Assembly (NCBI RefSeq): GCF_010686755.1
Contig: NZ_JAAGXA010000016.1
Coordinates: forward strand, 1 to 64,000
DNA: 64,000 nt
Source of the DNA: Nocardioides zeae
GTDB taxonomy: Bacteria; Actinomycetota; Actinomycetes; Propionibacteriales; Nocardioidaceae
Direction: 5' to 3'
Positions 7,846 to 16,992 of the stretch are shown here, piece after piece. Every line of letters begins with the position of its first letter. Within the stretch, counting starts at the first letter, position 1. The position numbers and the translations under genes were made by a program. The notes beneath the pieces were generated by a model that saw only the letters and a program-made list of their open reading frames with translations, searched no databases and had not been told where the DNA came from.

Positions 7846-10725
7846 TTGAGCTTCGTCCCCCTCGTCGGTCCCGCGACCTTGCGGCCCGGCGCCGTGCCGC
7901 GCGAGAGCGCCGTGGCGTTCACGGGCGGTGGGCGCGAGGTCGAGCTGCCGATCCGGGCGGCCCTGCCGGTGCTGACGCGCGCGCAGTCCGACGCGTCGGC
8001 GCACCCGAGCGTCGGCCTGCTCGCGGGGGCGGCGCTGCTCGCGGTGCGCATGGTGGCCGCCGGGCGGTTCGAGCCCGACGAGAGCGTCGACTGCTGGCGC
8101 GCGGTGCTGGAGCCCGACGACCACGACCGCCTGACCCAGCTGGCCCGGGCCCGGGCCCACGACGACGTCGACGCCGCGGCGGCCTTCGCCATCGGCCGCG
8201 CCGCGCTCGACGCCGTGGTCGACACCATGCCGCGCACCCCGCCGAGCGCGGGCGCGAGCCTCGCACGAGGCAGCCAGGGGAGCCGCGGGGACCGGGGCAG
8301 CCGGCCCGGTGTCGGCCGCCCCCACCCGCCCCGCACCGACGCCGTCCCCGGGCCGGCCCGCGCGGCCTTCACCGACCGCCTCCGCGAGCGGATCCAGGCG
8401 GCGCAGCGCGCGCGGGCCGAGGAGAGCCTCCCGCAGCTGGTCACCCTGTCGCTCCGCGTCGAGGCCGACGAGGAGGAGCTGGTCGCGGGCGCGGTGCGCC
8501 TCGTGCTGCAGGTCCACGACGAGCGCAACCCGCTCCACCTGTGCGACGCGGCCCTCCTGTGGAGCGATGCTCCCGACGAGCACGGCTTCGGCTCTCGCGC
8601 CCGCACGCACGCCACGATCGCGTTGCGCGACGCGGCGGGCGCGTGGCCGGTGCTCGACCGGTTCCTGACCCTCGCGGTCCCCGACGAGATCACGCTCGAC
8701 TCCGACGAGATCGCGAGCCTCCTGGAGGACGGCGTCGGCGCCCTGCGCGACCGCGGCGTCGACGTGCTGTGGCCGCGCAGCCTGGGCCACGACCTCACGA
8801 CCCGCGCGGTGCTCGACCACACGGGCGTCCCCCGTGACGCCGCCAGGGCCGGCAAGCGGGAGGACCTCCTCCACGACGGTCTCTTCGGGCCCGAGGCGAT
8901 GTTCGCGTTCTCCTGGCAGGTGGCGCTCCACGGCGAGCCGCTGACCCACGAGGAGATGGACGACCTGGCGCGCGCCGCGGCGCCGATCGTCAAGCTGCGC
9001 GGCTCGTGGACGGTGGTCGACCCCGAGGTCGCGCGGCGGGCCCGGAAGCGGCTGGTGCGCGCCGTACGGCCCACGCAGGCGCTGGCCGCCGCCCTCACCG
9101 GGGTGGTGGACCTCGACGACGCGCCGGCGGAGGTCGTCGTCGGGGCCTCGCTGCTCAAGGTCCGCGAACGCATCACCGGCGCCGCGAGCCGCGAGCCGGT
9201 GCCGCCGCCCGCGGGGCTGGAGGCGACGCTGCGGGACTACCAGCGGCACGGGCTCACCTGGCTGGCCGAGCTGACCGGGCTCGGGCTGGGCGCCTGCCTC
9301 GCCGACGACATGGGTCTCGGCAAGACCCTGACGCTCATCGCGCTCCACCTCCACCGGGCCGAGCGAGCGGCGGTCGACCCCGAGCAGCCGCTCCGTCCGA
9401 CCCTCGTGGTCTGCCCGGCCTCGCTCCTGGGCAACTGGGAGGCGGAGATCCGGCGGTTCGCGCCCGGGGTGCCCGTGCGCCGGTTCCACGGCGCGGCCCG
9501 TTCGCTGGGCGCCACGGCGGACGAGACCCTCGACGTGGGGCCGAGCGCCGGGACCGGCGCCGACGGGGATCCCGGCTTCGTGCTGACGACGTACGGCACG
9601 ATGCGCAGCGACCTCACCGGCGAGGCCCGTGCCCTGGCCGGGGTGCGGTGGGGACTGGTCGTGGCCGACGAGGCGCAGCACGTCAAGAACCCCGCCTCCG
9701 GCACCGCCCGTGCTCTCCGCCGCCTCGAGACCGACGCGCGGGTCGCGCTGACAGGCACGCCGGTGGAGAACAACCTCACGGAGCTCTGGGCGATCCTCGA
9801 CTGGGCGACGCCCGGCCTGCTGGGCAGCCGCAACGCGTTCCGCAAGGTGTGGGCGGCACCCATCGAGTCGGGCGCCGACCCGGCGAAGGCGCGGCAGTTC
9901 GCCGACCTCATCGGCCCCTTCCTGCTCCGCCGTCGCAAGTCCGACCCGGGCATCGCCCCGGAGCTGCCGCCCAAGACCGAGACCGACCACGTGCTCGACC
10001 TGACGCGGGAGCAGGTGGTGCTCTACGAGACCTACGTGCGCGACTGCATGGAGCGCATCGAGCGCTCCGACGAGGACGCCCGTCGCGGGCTGGTGCTGGC
10101 GATGCTCACCGGGCTCAAGCAGATCTGCAACCACCCCGCCCACTTCCTCAAGCAGAGCCAGGGGCGGATCGCGGGCCGCTCCGAGAAGCTCGACCTGCTC
10201 GACGAGCTCGTGCGCACCGTCGTCGCCGAGGGCTCCTCGGTGCTCGTCTTCACGCAGTACGTCGCGATGGCGCGCCTCGTCGAGCGTCACCTCGCGGCGG
10301 CCGGGGTCGGGCTGCAGCTCCTCCACGGCCAGACGCCGGTCGCGGAGCGCGAGCGCATGGTGGCCGCCTTCCAGGCCGGTCCGGAGGCGGGCGGCCCGCC
10401 GGTGTTCCTGCTCTCGCTCAAGGCCGGCGGCACCGGGCTGAACCTCACCCGCGCCGACCACGTGGTCCACGTCGACCGCTGGTGGAACCCGGCGGTGGAG
10501 GAGCAGGCGACCGACCGTGCCTACCGGATCGGCCAGACCCGGCCCGTCCAGGTGCACCGCTTCGTCACGCGCGGCACGATCGAGGAGCGCATCGCCGAGC
10601 TGCTGCGGCGCAAGCGTGGGCTGGCCGACGCGGTGCTCGGTCGCGGGGAGGCCGCGCTCACCGAGCTCGACGACGCCGAGCTGCGCGACCTCGTCACCCT
10701 GCGGCGCGACCCCGGGACGGTCTGA
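7846..10725 (+). CDS. SNF2/Rad54-family DEAD/DEAH helicase
   Basis: The protein is about 959 residues. The N-terminal half (to about 450) is a poorly conserved bacterial SNF2 accessory region. The Swi2/Snf2 ATPase core follows with DDMGLGKT (about 487-494), VVADEAQ near 607, LTGTPVENN, and in the second domain VFTQYVAM, KAGGTGLNLT and DRAYRIGQT. It is an ATP-driven double-stranded DNA translocase; its substrate in bacteria is usually unknown. I place the start at TTG 7846, five bases after GAGG, because no ATG or GTG just upstream is plausible; GTG codons a few residues in are alternatives. The next gene, a SWIM-finger protein, begins one base after the stop. Confidence 0.9.
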   Translation: MSFVPLVGPATLRPGAVPRESAVAFTGGGREVELPIRAALPVLTRAQSDASAHPSVGLLAGAALLAVRMVAAGRFEPDESVDCWRAVLEPDDHDRLTQLARARAHDDVDAAAAFAIGRAALDAVVDTMPRTPPSAGASLARGSQGSRGDRGSRPGVGRPHPPRTDAVPGPARAAFTDRLRERIQAAQRARAEESLPQLVTLSLRVEADEEELVAGAVRLVLQVHDERNPLHLCDAALLWSDAPDEHGFGSRARTHATIALRDAAGAWPVLDRFLTLAVPDEITLDSDEIASLLEDGVGALRDRGVDVLWPRSLGHDLTTRAVLDHTGVPRDAARAGKREDLLHDGLFGPEAMFAFSWQVALHGEPLTHEEMDDLARAAAPIVKLRGSWTVVDPEVARRARKRLVRAVRPTQALAAALTGVVDLDDAPAEVVVGASLLKVRERITGAASREPVPPPAGLEATLRDYQRHGLTWLAELTGLGLGACLADDMGLGKTLTLIALHLHRAERAAVDPEQPLRPTLVVCPASLLGNWEAEIRRFAPGVPVRRFHGAARSLGATADETLDVGPSAGTGADGDPGFVLTTYGTMRSDLTGEARALAGVRWGLVVADEAQHVKNPASGTARALRRLETDARVALTGTPVENNLTELWAILDWATPGLLGSRNAFRKVWAAPIESGADPAKARQFADLIGPFLLRRRKSDPGIAPELPPKTETDHVLDLTREQVVLYETYVRDCMERIERSDEDARRGLVLAMLTGLKQICNHPAHFLKQSQGRIAGRSEKLDLLDELVRTVVAEGSSVLVFTQYVAMARLVERHLAAAGVGLQLLHGQTPVAERERMVAAFQAGPEAGGPPVFLLSLKAGGTGLNLTRADHVVHVDRWWNPAVEEQATDRAYRIGQTRPVQVHRFVTRGTIEERIAELLRRKRGLADAVLGRGEAALTELDDAELRDLVTLRRDPGTV

Positions 10726-10726
10726 C

Positions 10727-11455
10727 GTGGCACCGGGGCCGGAGGTCCGGGTCACCCACCCGCGGCTGGCGCCCCGCCGCTCCAGCGGTCCGCGCCCCTG
10801 GTGGGCGAAGGCCTGGGCGCGTGCGGTCGAGGAGGCGGCGTTCGCCGAGCGCGACCTCCGTGACGGGTCCCGTCTCGCCCGCGCCGGGATGGTGGGCGCC
10901 ATCGGCATCGGGCCGGGCTCGGCGCTGGCCGCCGTCCGCGACGACGACGACGCGTGGACGGTGACCGTGGAGGTGCCCCGGTGCGACGACGACGCCCTCG
11001 ACGGGCTCGTCGAGGTGGTCGCGGCCGTGTCGGGTCGGATCGCCGCGCTCCTGGCGGGAGACCTGCCCCACCAGCTCGTCGAGGAGGCGGAGGAGGTGGG
11101 GGCCGAGCTGCTGCCGTACGGCGGGGAGCTCGCCACCACCTGCACGTGTCCCCACACGCTCGATCCCTGTGCCCACGCGCTCGCGGTGCTCGTCCAGCTC
11201 GGTTGGCTGGTCGCGGAGGACCCGCTCGTGCTGCTCGCGCTCCGGGGCCTCCCGCGCGACGAGCTGGTCGCCCGGCTGCACGCCCGCGGCGCGGCCGTGC
11301 GCGCGCAGGGCCTGGTGGCCCTGACATCGGACCAGCCCGGCCAGCCCGGCCAGCCCGGCCAGCCCGACGAGCTCGACGTGGCGGTCGACGCCGCGCTGCG
11401 CGCCGCCCGGGTGCTCGCCGCCCTCGACCGCGGCGAGGTGCCGGAGCGCTGGTGA
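10727..11455 (+). CDS. SWIM zinc-finger protein, partner of the SNF2 helicase
   Basis: This 242-residue protein carries CTCPHTLDPCAH (about 139-150), a CxCx(n)CxH SWIM zinc finger used for DNA or protein binding. GTG 10727 starts one base after the helicase TGA, so the pair is almost certainly co-translated. SNF2 helicase/SWIM neighbours recur in actinobacteria, which supports a shared complex acting on DNA. Near the C-terminus is a short QPG tandem repeat encoded by four 9-bp units around 11335-11365, probably a flexible linker. The rest has no recognisable catalytic domain. Confidence 0.85.
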   Translation: MAPGPEVRVTHPRLAPRRSSGPRPWWAKAWARAVEEAAFAERDLRDGSRLARAGMVGAIGIGPGSALAAVRDDDDAWTVTVEVPRCDDDALDGLVEVVAAVSGRIAALLAGDLPHQLVEEAEEVGAELLPYGGELATTCTCPHTLDPCAHALAVLVQLGWLVAEDPLVLLALRGLPRDELVARLHARGAAVRAQGLVALTSDQPGQPGQPGQPDELDVAVDAALRAARVLAALDRGEVPERW

Positions 11456-11492
11456 GGGAGCGGCTGGTGAGGGGGCCGGGTCGACCGGCTTC

Positions 11493-12143
11493 CTAGCGGT
11501 CCGCCACCAGGATCGACGCGCCGAGCCCGACCATCATCACGCCGCCCGTCGCCCCGAGACGGTCGAGCCGCGTGGGCCGGCGGGCGAACCAGGCACGGGC
11601 CCGGGAGGCGGCCAGGGCCCAGACGGAGTCGGACACGACCGCCATCGCGGCGAACGCGAGCCCGAGGGCGGCCACCTGGAGCCCCGTCCCGCCGGCCGAC
11701 GGGTTGGTGAACTGCGGCAGGAACGCGACGAAGAAGACGAGCGTCTTCGGGTTGGTGACCCCCACGAGCGCACCGATCCGCAGCGCGGAGAGCGGGGATC
11801 CGACGGGTGCGGCCCCCGCGCCGGTGGTCGCGTCCTCGAGAGCACGCCGGGCGTCGGCACGGTGGCGGACGGCCTGGATGCCGAGGTAGACGACGTAGGC
11901 GGCGCCCACGAGCTTCACCACCGTGTAGGCCGTGGCGCTCGCCGCGACGACCGCGCCGAGCCCGACGGCGACGAGCACCACCTGCACGAAGACCCCCGCG
12001 CCGTTGCCGACGACGGACAGCAGCGCGTCGCGGCGACCGACGGTGAGCGCTCGGCCGATGGTGAAGAGCAGGCTGGGTCCGGGCAGCTGGATGAACAGCA
12101 GCGAGGCGAGGAGGAAGGCTCCCCACTGGTGGAGGTCGGGCAC
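11493..12143 (-). CDS. LysE/RhtB-family amino-acid exporter
   Basis: The 216-residue integral membrane protein has about six hydrophobic helices. It shows the family signature LPGPSLLFTIGRAL near residues 20-35 and the central GVTNPKTLVFFVAFLPQF motif. LysE/RhtB carriers export basic or hydrophobic amino acids or their analogues by proton antiport; the substrate here is unknown. It starts at GTG 12143 with no Shine-Dalgarno sequence; CACCAT lies 6 nt upstream and may be a weak leaderless -10. It runs convergently to the SWIM gene and lies just downstream of a TetR gene on the same strand, which may control it. Confidence 0.9.
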   Translation of the reverse strand: MPDLHQWGAFLLASLLFIQLPGPSLLFTIGRALTVGRRDALLSVVGNGAGVFVQVVLVAVGLGAVVAASATAYTVVKLVGAAYVVYLGIQAVRHRADARRALEDATTGAGAAPVGSPLSALRIGALVGVTNPKTLVFFVAFLPQFTNPSAGGTGLQVAALGLAFAAMAVVSDSVWALAASRARAWFARRPTRLDRLGATGGVMMVGLGASILVADR

Positions 12144-12200
12144 GGGCTGATGGTGCTGCCGGGCAGGCGTGCCCGCAAGCGGTTTCCCGGATCCGGTCGC

Positions 12201-12758
12201 TCAGGCGACCCCGAACCCCCGCAGCGCCATGCCGTGCAGCAGCTCCCGCATGGCGGCGTCCGGCAGCAGCGCGCTGTGCGGCGTGGAGTTGAGCAGCCCG
12301 AACGCGGCGTGGGCCGTGGCGCGGGCCGCCTCGAGGTCGAGGTCCGGGTCGAGCTCGCGGAGCCGGTCGGCCCACACGTCGACGTACGCGCGTTGGAGGC
12401 TGCGCACCTGCTCCCGCGCCTCGTCGGGGAGCGAGCTCCAGTCGCGGTCCTGCACCACGATGAGGTCGCGGTGGTCGAGCGCGAAGGAGAGGTGCCAGTC
12501 GACGAGCGCGTCGAGGGCGGCCCGCGGGGAGTCGGCGGCCTCGACCCGCTCGAGGCCGACGCGCAACAGCTCCTCGCTGATCCCGACGAGCAGCTCGGCG
12601 AGCAGCGCGTCCTTCGACGCGAAGTGCTTGTAGAGCGCCGGCCCGGAGATCCCGCAGGCGGCGCCGATGTCGGTGACGGCGACGCCGTGGAAGCCGCGGC
12701 GCGCGAAGAGGGCCGCCGCGGTGGCGAGGATCTGCTCGCGGCGGGTCGGCGTGGTCAC
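12201..12758 (-). CDS. TetR/AcrR-family transcriptional regulator
   Basis: The 185-residue protein has an N-terminal TetR helix-turn-helix: REQILATAAALFARRGF, then VTDIGAACGISGPALYKHF with the recognition helix at about 30-48. The ligand-binding C-terminal half contains ALDHRDLIVVQDRDW, a phrase typical of the SACE_7040/fatty-acyl-CoA-responsive branch of actinobacterial TetR proteins. The regulated genes are unknown; the LysE gene 57 nt downstream is a candidate. It starts with GTG at 12758, and TAACCT (12765-12770, minus strand) sits 6 nt upstream as a leaderless -10 element. Confidence 0.92.
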   Translation of the reverse strand: MTTPTRREQILATAAALFARRGFHGVAVTDIGAACGISGPALYKHFASKDALLAELLVGISEELLRVGLERVEAADSPRAALDALVDWHLSFALDHRDLIVVQDRDWSSLPDEAREQVRSLQRAYVDVWADRLRELDPDLDLEAARATAHAAFGLLNSTPHSALLPDAAMRELLHGMALRGFGVA

Positions 12759-12900
12759 GGGCCCAGGTTAGTGGTCGTTCACCTCCCGCGGTACGGACCG
12801 GCGGGTTAGACGGACCACCGTCGGGGTAGACGACGCCGCCAGGCCGGACCCGCCCCCGCGGCCACGGCCCCCTGACACGACCTTGACCGAGGAGCTGCTC

Positions 12901-14376
12901 ATGTCCACCTGCACCGCCTGCGGCGGCGAGATCACACCGGGCTCCGCCTTCTGCGACCGCTGCGGCACCCCCGTCGACGCGGGCTCGAACGCGCCGTACG
13001 GCGGGAGCACGTCCGACGACGCCCCCACCTCCGTGGCCGGCCCCTACCCGCCGCAGGGCGGCGGCTACGGCGATCAGTCCTACGGGAACCAGCCGTACGG
13101 CAACCAGTCGTACGGGAACCAGCCCTACGGGCAGGGCTACGACCAGGGCCAGGGGTACGACCAGGGCCAGGGCTACGGGCAGGACCAGGGCTACGGGCAG
13201 GGGTACGGCCAGCAGGGCTACAGCCAGGGCTACCCGCAGGCTCCGGGCGGGTACGGCGGGGGGTTCGGCCCCGGCGGTCCCGGGGGCCCGGGGGGACCGG
13301 GCGGCGCGGGCGGCAAGAAGGGCAAAGGCATCTGGATCGTCGTCGGCGCCGTGGTGGTCGTGCTGGCGATCGTGGCGGCCCTCGTGCTCGTCTTCGTCCT
13401 CAACGGCAACGACGACGACGACCGCGACGACGACCGCGATCGTGACCGCGGCACCTCGACGGGCATCGAGCTCGGCACGACGAACGAGTTCGACGTGACC
13501 GACGGCCAGGTCGAGATCGAGCTGGAGGACGTGGACGCCGACGACCTCGTGCTGCTGGCGGCGTCGGGCAACGGCGACCTGTCGGAGCCGGACGTCGACG
13601 CGAACGACTTCGCGATGCTCGAGACGTGGGAGGGCGACGACCCCTTCGCGGTCTGGGGCGCGGCCGAGGACGGCACCCAGACCATCACGCTGGACTACGC
13701 CGGCGACGCCGACACCGTCGAGCTGTGGGTGCAGGTGGAGGACGCGGACTCCCTCAGCCCCGGTGACGAGGTCCCGGTCGCGGACGACGCCCCGATCGGC
13801 GCGGCGTTCTTCGATCTGGACGGCGCGAGCTACGAGGTGCCGGAGGGCATCTACACGACGGACGTCGACGCGTACTTCTGCGGCAACGGCGACGGCTGCT
13901 ACCTCTACAACGAGACGCTGGTGGTCGCGACCGAGCAGGGTCTGGTGTTCCCGGAGCCCGAGGCCGAGGGCTCGGACGACCCGACCGAGGGCCCGACCGA
14001 CGGGCCCACCGAGCCGACGGGCGACCTGGCTGAGGGCCGGTTCCCCAACGGGATGACCTTCAACTCGCCGACCACGCTGGCGGACCCGACCGCAGGGGGC
14101 GAGCCGGCCCTCGCGAGCCTCGACTTCCAGGTGACGACCGGCGGCTCGATGGAGGTCGACGCGGTCAACCTCTACCCCGACTTCGACATCCGGATGGCGG
14201 TGTACGACGCGGAGGGCAACACGGTGTGCTCCGCCGACGACACCGCGGTGTTCGGCGACGAGTCCTGCTCGTTCGAGGCGGTGCCGGGCACCTACACCGT
14301 CCTGCTCGCGGCGGACGTGACGGACGTGCTCCCCAGCGCCGACCCTGACGACTACATCTCGGTCTACCTCAACTGA
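12901..14376 (+). CDS. Membrane-anchored envelope protein with zinc ribbon and Tyr/Gly/Gln-rich repeats
   Basis: The 491-residue protein begins with a zinc ribbon (CTACGG and CDRCGTP, residues 4-24). Residues about 40-130 form a low-complexity tract of SYGNQPYGN and GYGQ units. One transmembrane helix follows (about 145-165), then a long acidic extracytoplasmic part with a Glu/Pro/Thr-rich linker. The C-terminal domain ends PGTYTVLLAADV...YISVYLN, similar to the end of the protein at 30990-33326. I do not recognise a catalytic domain. ATG 12901 is chosen because GAGGAG lies just upstream. It may sense something outside and signal or scaffold inside (speculation). Confidence 0.75.
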   Translation: MSTCTACGGEITPGSAFCDRCGTPVDAGSNAPYGGSTSDDAPTSVAGPYPPQGGGYGDQSYGNQPYGNQSYGNQPYGQGYDQGQGYDQGQGYGQDQGYGQGYGQQGYSQGYPQAPGGYGGGFGPGGPGGPGGPGGAGGKKGKGIWIVVGAVVVVLAIVAALVLVFVLNGNDDDDRDDDRDRDRGTSTGIELGTTNEFDVTDGQVEIELEDVDADDLVLLAASGNGDLSEPDVDANDFAMLETWEGDDPFAVWGAAEDGTQTITLDYAGDADTVELWVQVEDADSLSPGDEVPVADDAPIGAAFFDLDGASYEVPEGIYTTDVDAYFCGNGDGCYLYNETLVVATEQGLVFPEPEAEGSDDPTEGPTDGPTEPTGDLAEGRFPNGMTFNSPTTLADPTAGGEPALASLDFQVTTGGSMEVDAVNLYPDFDIRMAVYDAEGNTVCSADDTAVFGDESCSFEAVPGTYTVLLAADVTDVLPSADPDDYISVYLN

Positions 14377-14388
14377 CCCCCCGGTCGT

Positions 14389-14497
<109 letters not shown>

Positions 14498-14516
14498 ACC
14501 ACCGGGTGGGGTCGGG

Positions 14517-15203
14517 TCAGGAGCTCTTCTTCGGGCGGGCGAGGAGCTCGCTCGCGGCGTACCGGCCGAGCTGCCAGGTCGCCCACCCGTCCGCGGTCAT
14601 GCCGACCACGCCACCCAGCACGGGGACCCGGCGGCTGACGGTGACGGCGAACCGCTTGCCCATGACCCGGGTGATGAGGTCGACGGCGACCTCGTTCGAG
14701 AGCCGCACGTCGAGCTCCGGGTCGTGCTGCGGCGCGGTCGCGATCGCCATCGGGGGCGCGGGGATGGTCTTCTTCTTGAGCATCCGCTTGACCTCGCCGG
14801 GGCCCATCATGCAGGCCAGCACGGCGTTCTGGACCCGAGGGTCCTGCAGGTCGTAGCCCCGCAGGTGCGCCGTGATCGCGATGAGACGGGCCTGGATCAT
14901 CGTCAGCCCCGAGATGTTCGCGGGGATGGTCACGGCCACCGTCACGATGCCGCCGATGTTGGTGAGCAGGCCCTGCGCGCCGGCGTACTGGGCGTGGCGC
15001 AGCTGCGCCGCCCTGATCGCGGCCTCGACGTCGCCGTCGTGGTCGGCGAGGTAGGCGGCGGCCGCCTCGGCCGCCGGCTTGAGTGGCCCGGCTCCGTGGA
15101 TGGCGTGGTGCAGCGCCTTCCTCACGAACCCGGACGTCAGCTTCGGTGCCACGGTCGGCACGTTGGTCGCGGCCGCTCGGCCCAGTGTCTGCTTCAGCCC
15201 CAT
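14517..15203 (-). CDS. EcsC-family membrane-associated protein
   Basis: The 228-residue protein has the EcsC pattern: an Ala-rich helical N-terminal part, a hydrophobic hairpin (NIGGIVTVAVTIPANISG), LTMIQARLIAITAHLRGYD, and a second glycine-rich hydrophobic segment (VPVLGGVVGMTADGW). EcsC proteins are linked to membrane or ABC-transporter functions in other bacteria, but their biochemistry is not settled. The ATG at 15203 has TACGAT (15211-15216) 7 nt upstream, a leaderless layout. It is divergent from aat. Confidence 0.85.
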   Translation of the reverse strand: MGLKQTLGRAAATNVPTVAPKLTSGFVRKALHHAIHGAGPLKPAAEAAAAYLADHDGDVEAAIRAAQLRHAQYAGAQGLLTNIGGIVTVAVTIPANISGLTMIQARLIAITAHLRGYDLQDPRVQNAVLACMMGPGEVKRMLKKKTIPAPPMAIATAPQHDPELDVRLSNEVAVDLITRVMGKRFAVTVSRRVPVLGGVVGMTADGWATWQLGRYAASELLARPKKSS

Positions 15204-15210
15204 GCGCAAG

Positions 15211-15249
15211 ATCGTAGGGAGCACCCGGTCATGCGGCCCCGCGTACGTT
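15211..15249. promoter_or_regulatory. Back-to-back leaderless promoters of the EcsC gene and aat
   Basis: On the minus strand TACGAT (15211-15216) is 7 nt before the EcsC ATG. On the plus strand TACGTT (15244-15249) is 6 nt before the aat GTG. Only 52 bases separate the two start codons, so the -35 regions must overlap the opposing promoter or gene. Confidence 0.5.
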
Positions 15250-15255
15250 GGTGGC

Positions 15256-15933
15256 GTGCCCGTCGAACCTCCTCCCACGTACTGGGACTTCGACGACCCG
15301 CGCCTGCGCACGCATGACGACGACGTGGTCGGAGCGGGTGCCGACCTGGAGCCGGGGACCCTCCTCGCGGCGTACCGCAGCGGCCAGTTCCCGATGCCCG
15401 ACGACGACCACCTGCTGTGGTTCTCGCCCCTGCGTCGCGGCGTGCTGCCGCTCGACGGGGTGCGGATCAGTCGCTCGCTGCGCCGGGCGCGGCGCGACTT
15501 CGAGATCCGCGTCGACACCGCGTTCGCCGACGTCGTCGCCGGCTGCGCGGACCCGGCCCGCAGCGGGGCCTGGATCGACGACCGGGTCGCGGAGGCCTAC
15601 GGCTGCCTGCACGACCTCGGCTGGGCGCACTCGGTGGAGGCGTGGCAGGACGGCGAGCTCGTGGGGGGCCTGTACGGCGTGGCCATCGGCGGACTCTTCG
15701 CCGGCGAGTCGATGTTCCACCGGGTCCGCGACGCCTCGAAGGTGGCGCTCGTCGGCCTCGTCGAGCTGCTCGCCGCCGACGCGGACGAGCTCCCCACGCC
15801 ACGCCTGCTCGACGTGCAGTGGCAGACGCCGCACCTCGCCAGCCTCGGGGTCGTCGAGGTCGACCGGGCGGAGTACCTGGCGCGGCTGGAGCGCGCGCTG
15901 GCGCTGCCGCTGCCGGCGCCCTTCGACCACTGA
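15256..15933 (+). CDS. aat: Leucyl/phenylalanyl-tRNA-protein transferase
   Basis: The 225-residue protein transfers Leu or Phe from tRNA to proteins with N-terminal Lys or Arg, feeding the N-end-rule degradation pathway in the cytosol. Family motifs are clear: YRSGQFPMP, LLWFSPLRRGVL, GGLYGVAIGGLFAGESMFH, and LLDVQWQTPHLASLG near the end. The start is GTG 15256, with TACGTT six bases upstream and no Shine-Dalgarno sequence. Length fits the family (about 220-240). Confidence 0.96.
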   Translation: MPVEPPPTYWDFDDPRLRTHDDDVVGAGADLEPGTLLAAYRSGQFPMPDDDHLLWFSPLRRGVLPLDGVRISRSLRRARRDFEIRVDTAFADVVAGCADPARSGAWIDDRVAEAYGCLHDLGWAHSVEAWQDGELVGGLYGVAIGGLFAGESMFHRVRDASKVALVGLVELLAADADELPTPRLLDVQWQTPHLASLGVVEVDRAEYLARLERALALPLPAPFDH

Positions 15934-16044
15934 GAAATTCCTGAGCCGGTCGGGTTTGGTCGTCGGCGGCCCGGGGATGGTGCGGCTCGCGCCACCGCCG
16001 CCGACGTGCGGAGGCGGGTGGCAACCCGAGACCTAGGAGCCTTC

Positions 16045-16446
16045 ATGAAGCGTGTTCTGTCCGTCGCTGCGCTGGTGCTCGCCGGCGCCTCCCTCACCGC
16101 CTGCGGCGGTGGCGTGGACGCCCCGACCGACGCCAGCAAGGACGACTTCTGCGGCGTCGCCGGCGGCACGTCGGTGCTGGAGTACTTCGACGAGGAGAAC
16201 CAGGAGTTCAACGCCAAGGAGTACGGCGACGCGCTCGCCGAGGTCGGCACGCCCGAGGGCATCAGCGACGACGCGCGCGAGGGCTTCGAGATCGCCGTGA
16301 AGGAGCTGCGCGACGCCGGCGACGGCCTCAGCGAGGACGACCTCAACGACCTCGACGACGACAAGATCAGCGAGGACGACAACGACAAGGTCGACGCCTT
16401 CGGTGACTACACGAGCGACACGTGTGGCGAAGAGGGCATGTTCTGA
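16045..16446 (+). CDS. Acidic lipoprotein, paralogue 1 of a five-gene tandem family
   Basis: The 133-residue protein has a lipoprotein signal: MKRVLSVAALVLAGASLTACGG, with lipid-anchored Cys20. The exported part is highly acidic. It shares with the next four genes the pattern DFC, VGTPEGISDDAREGF, and a final GDY...TC, which suggests a small disulphide-linked helical domain. It starts at ATG 16045 after AGGAG. A hairpin of CGCCGC/GCGGCG lies just past the stop (around 16460-16475). No function is known to me. Confidence 0.8.
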   Translation: MKRVLSVAALVLAGASLTACGGGVDAPTDASKDDFCGVAGGTSVLEYFDEENQEFNAKEYGDALAEVGTPEGISDDAREGFEIAVKELRDAGDGLSEDDLNDLDDDKISEDDNDKVDAFGDYTSDTCGEEGMF

Positions 16447-16522
16447 CGGTCCGCCGTCGCGCCGCGAAGCGGCGGAGCAACCCGTGTGACCCCGTGACAT
16501 CCCCGAACCCGAGGAGATCCCC

Positions 16523-16897
16523 ATGAAGCGCGTTCTTTCCGCCGCCGCCCTGGTGCTGGCCGGCGCCACCCTGACCGCCTGTGGTGGCGGTGCTCCGACC
16601 GACGCCAGCGAGTCCGAGTTCTGCGACGCCATGCAGGCCGCGGGCGAGTCGATCCTCGAGCAGTCCGAGAAGGACGGCAGCGACGAGGTCGACTTCGGCG
16701 ACGCGATCGACGAGCTCGAGAGCACCGGCACGCCGGAGAACATCCCCGACGACGCCCGGGAGGGCTTCGAGTCGATCATCGACGCGATGAAGGACCTCGA
16801 CGGCAAGACCGTCGACGAGGTCAGCGACGAGAACGACGACCTCGACGGCGACGACGAGTTCGGCGACTACTACGCCGAGACCTGCAGCCCCGCCTGA
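16523..16897 (+). CDS. Acidic lipoprotein, paralogue 2 of a five-gene tandem family
   Basis: The 124-residue protein is nearly identical to the preceding gene over its signal peptide (MKRVLSAAALVLAG, lipobox LTAC) at both DNA and protein level. It keeps the family core: SEFCDAMQAAGESIL, TGTPENIPDDAREGFE, and DYYAETC. GAGGAG precedes the ATG by 6 nt. A strong intrinsic terminator follows at 16917-16954. It looks like a recent tandem duplication that then diverged. Its function is unknown. Confidence 0.8.
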   Translation: MKRVLSAAALVLAGATLTACGGGAPTDASESEFCDAMQAAGESILEQSEKDGSDEVDFGDAIDELESTGTPENIPDDAREGFESIIDAMKDLDGKTVDEVSDENDDLDGDDEFGDYYAETCSPA

Positions 16898-16916
16898 CGT
16901 TCTCGGTAGCGCTCCC

Positions 16917-16954
16917 CACGAGGCGCCGGTGGCTCACGCCGCCGGCGCCTCGTG
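16917..16954 (+). terminator. Intrinsic terminator after lipoprotein paralogue 2
   Basis: A perfect 13-bp inverted repeat, CACGAGGCGCCGG (16917-16929) and its complement (16942-16954), encloses a 12-nt loop and is followed by ATGTTT. Confidence 0.75.
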
Positions 16955-16992
16955 ATGTTTCGGCTCGGTCCGCGTCGTACACAATGTGGCCG

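Noticed and set aside
13050..13250. DNA tandem repeat element
   Set aside because: The TACGGG/CAG-type repetition is explained by the PYGN/GYGQ protein repeats of the surrounding gene.
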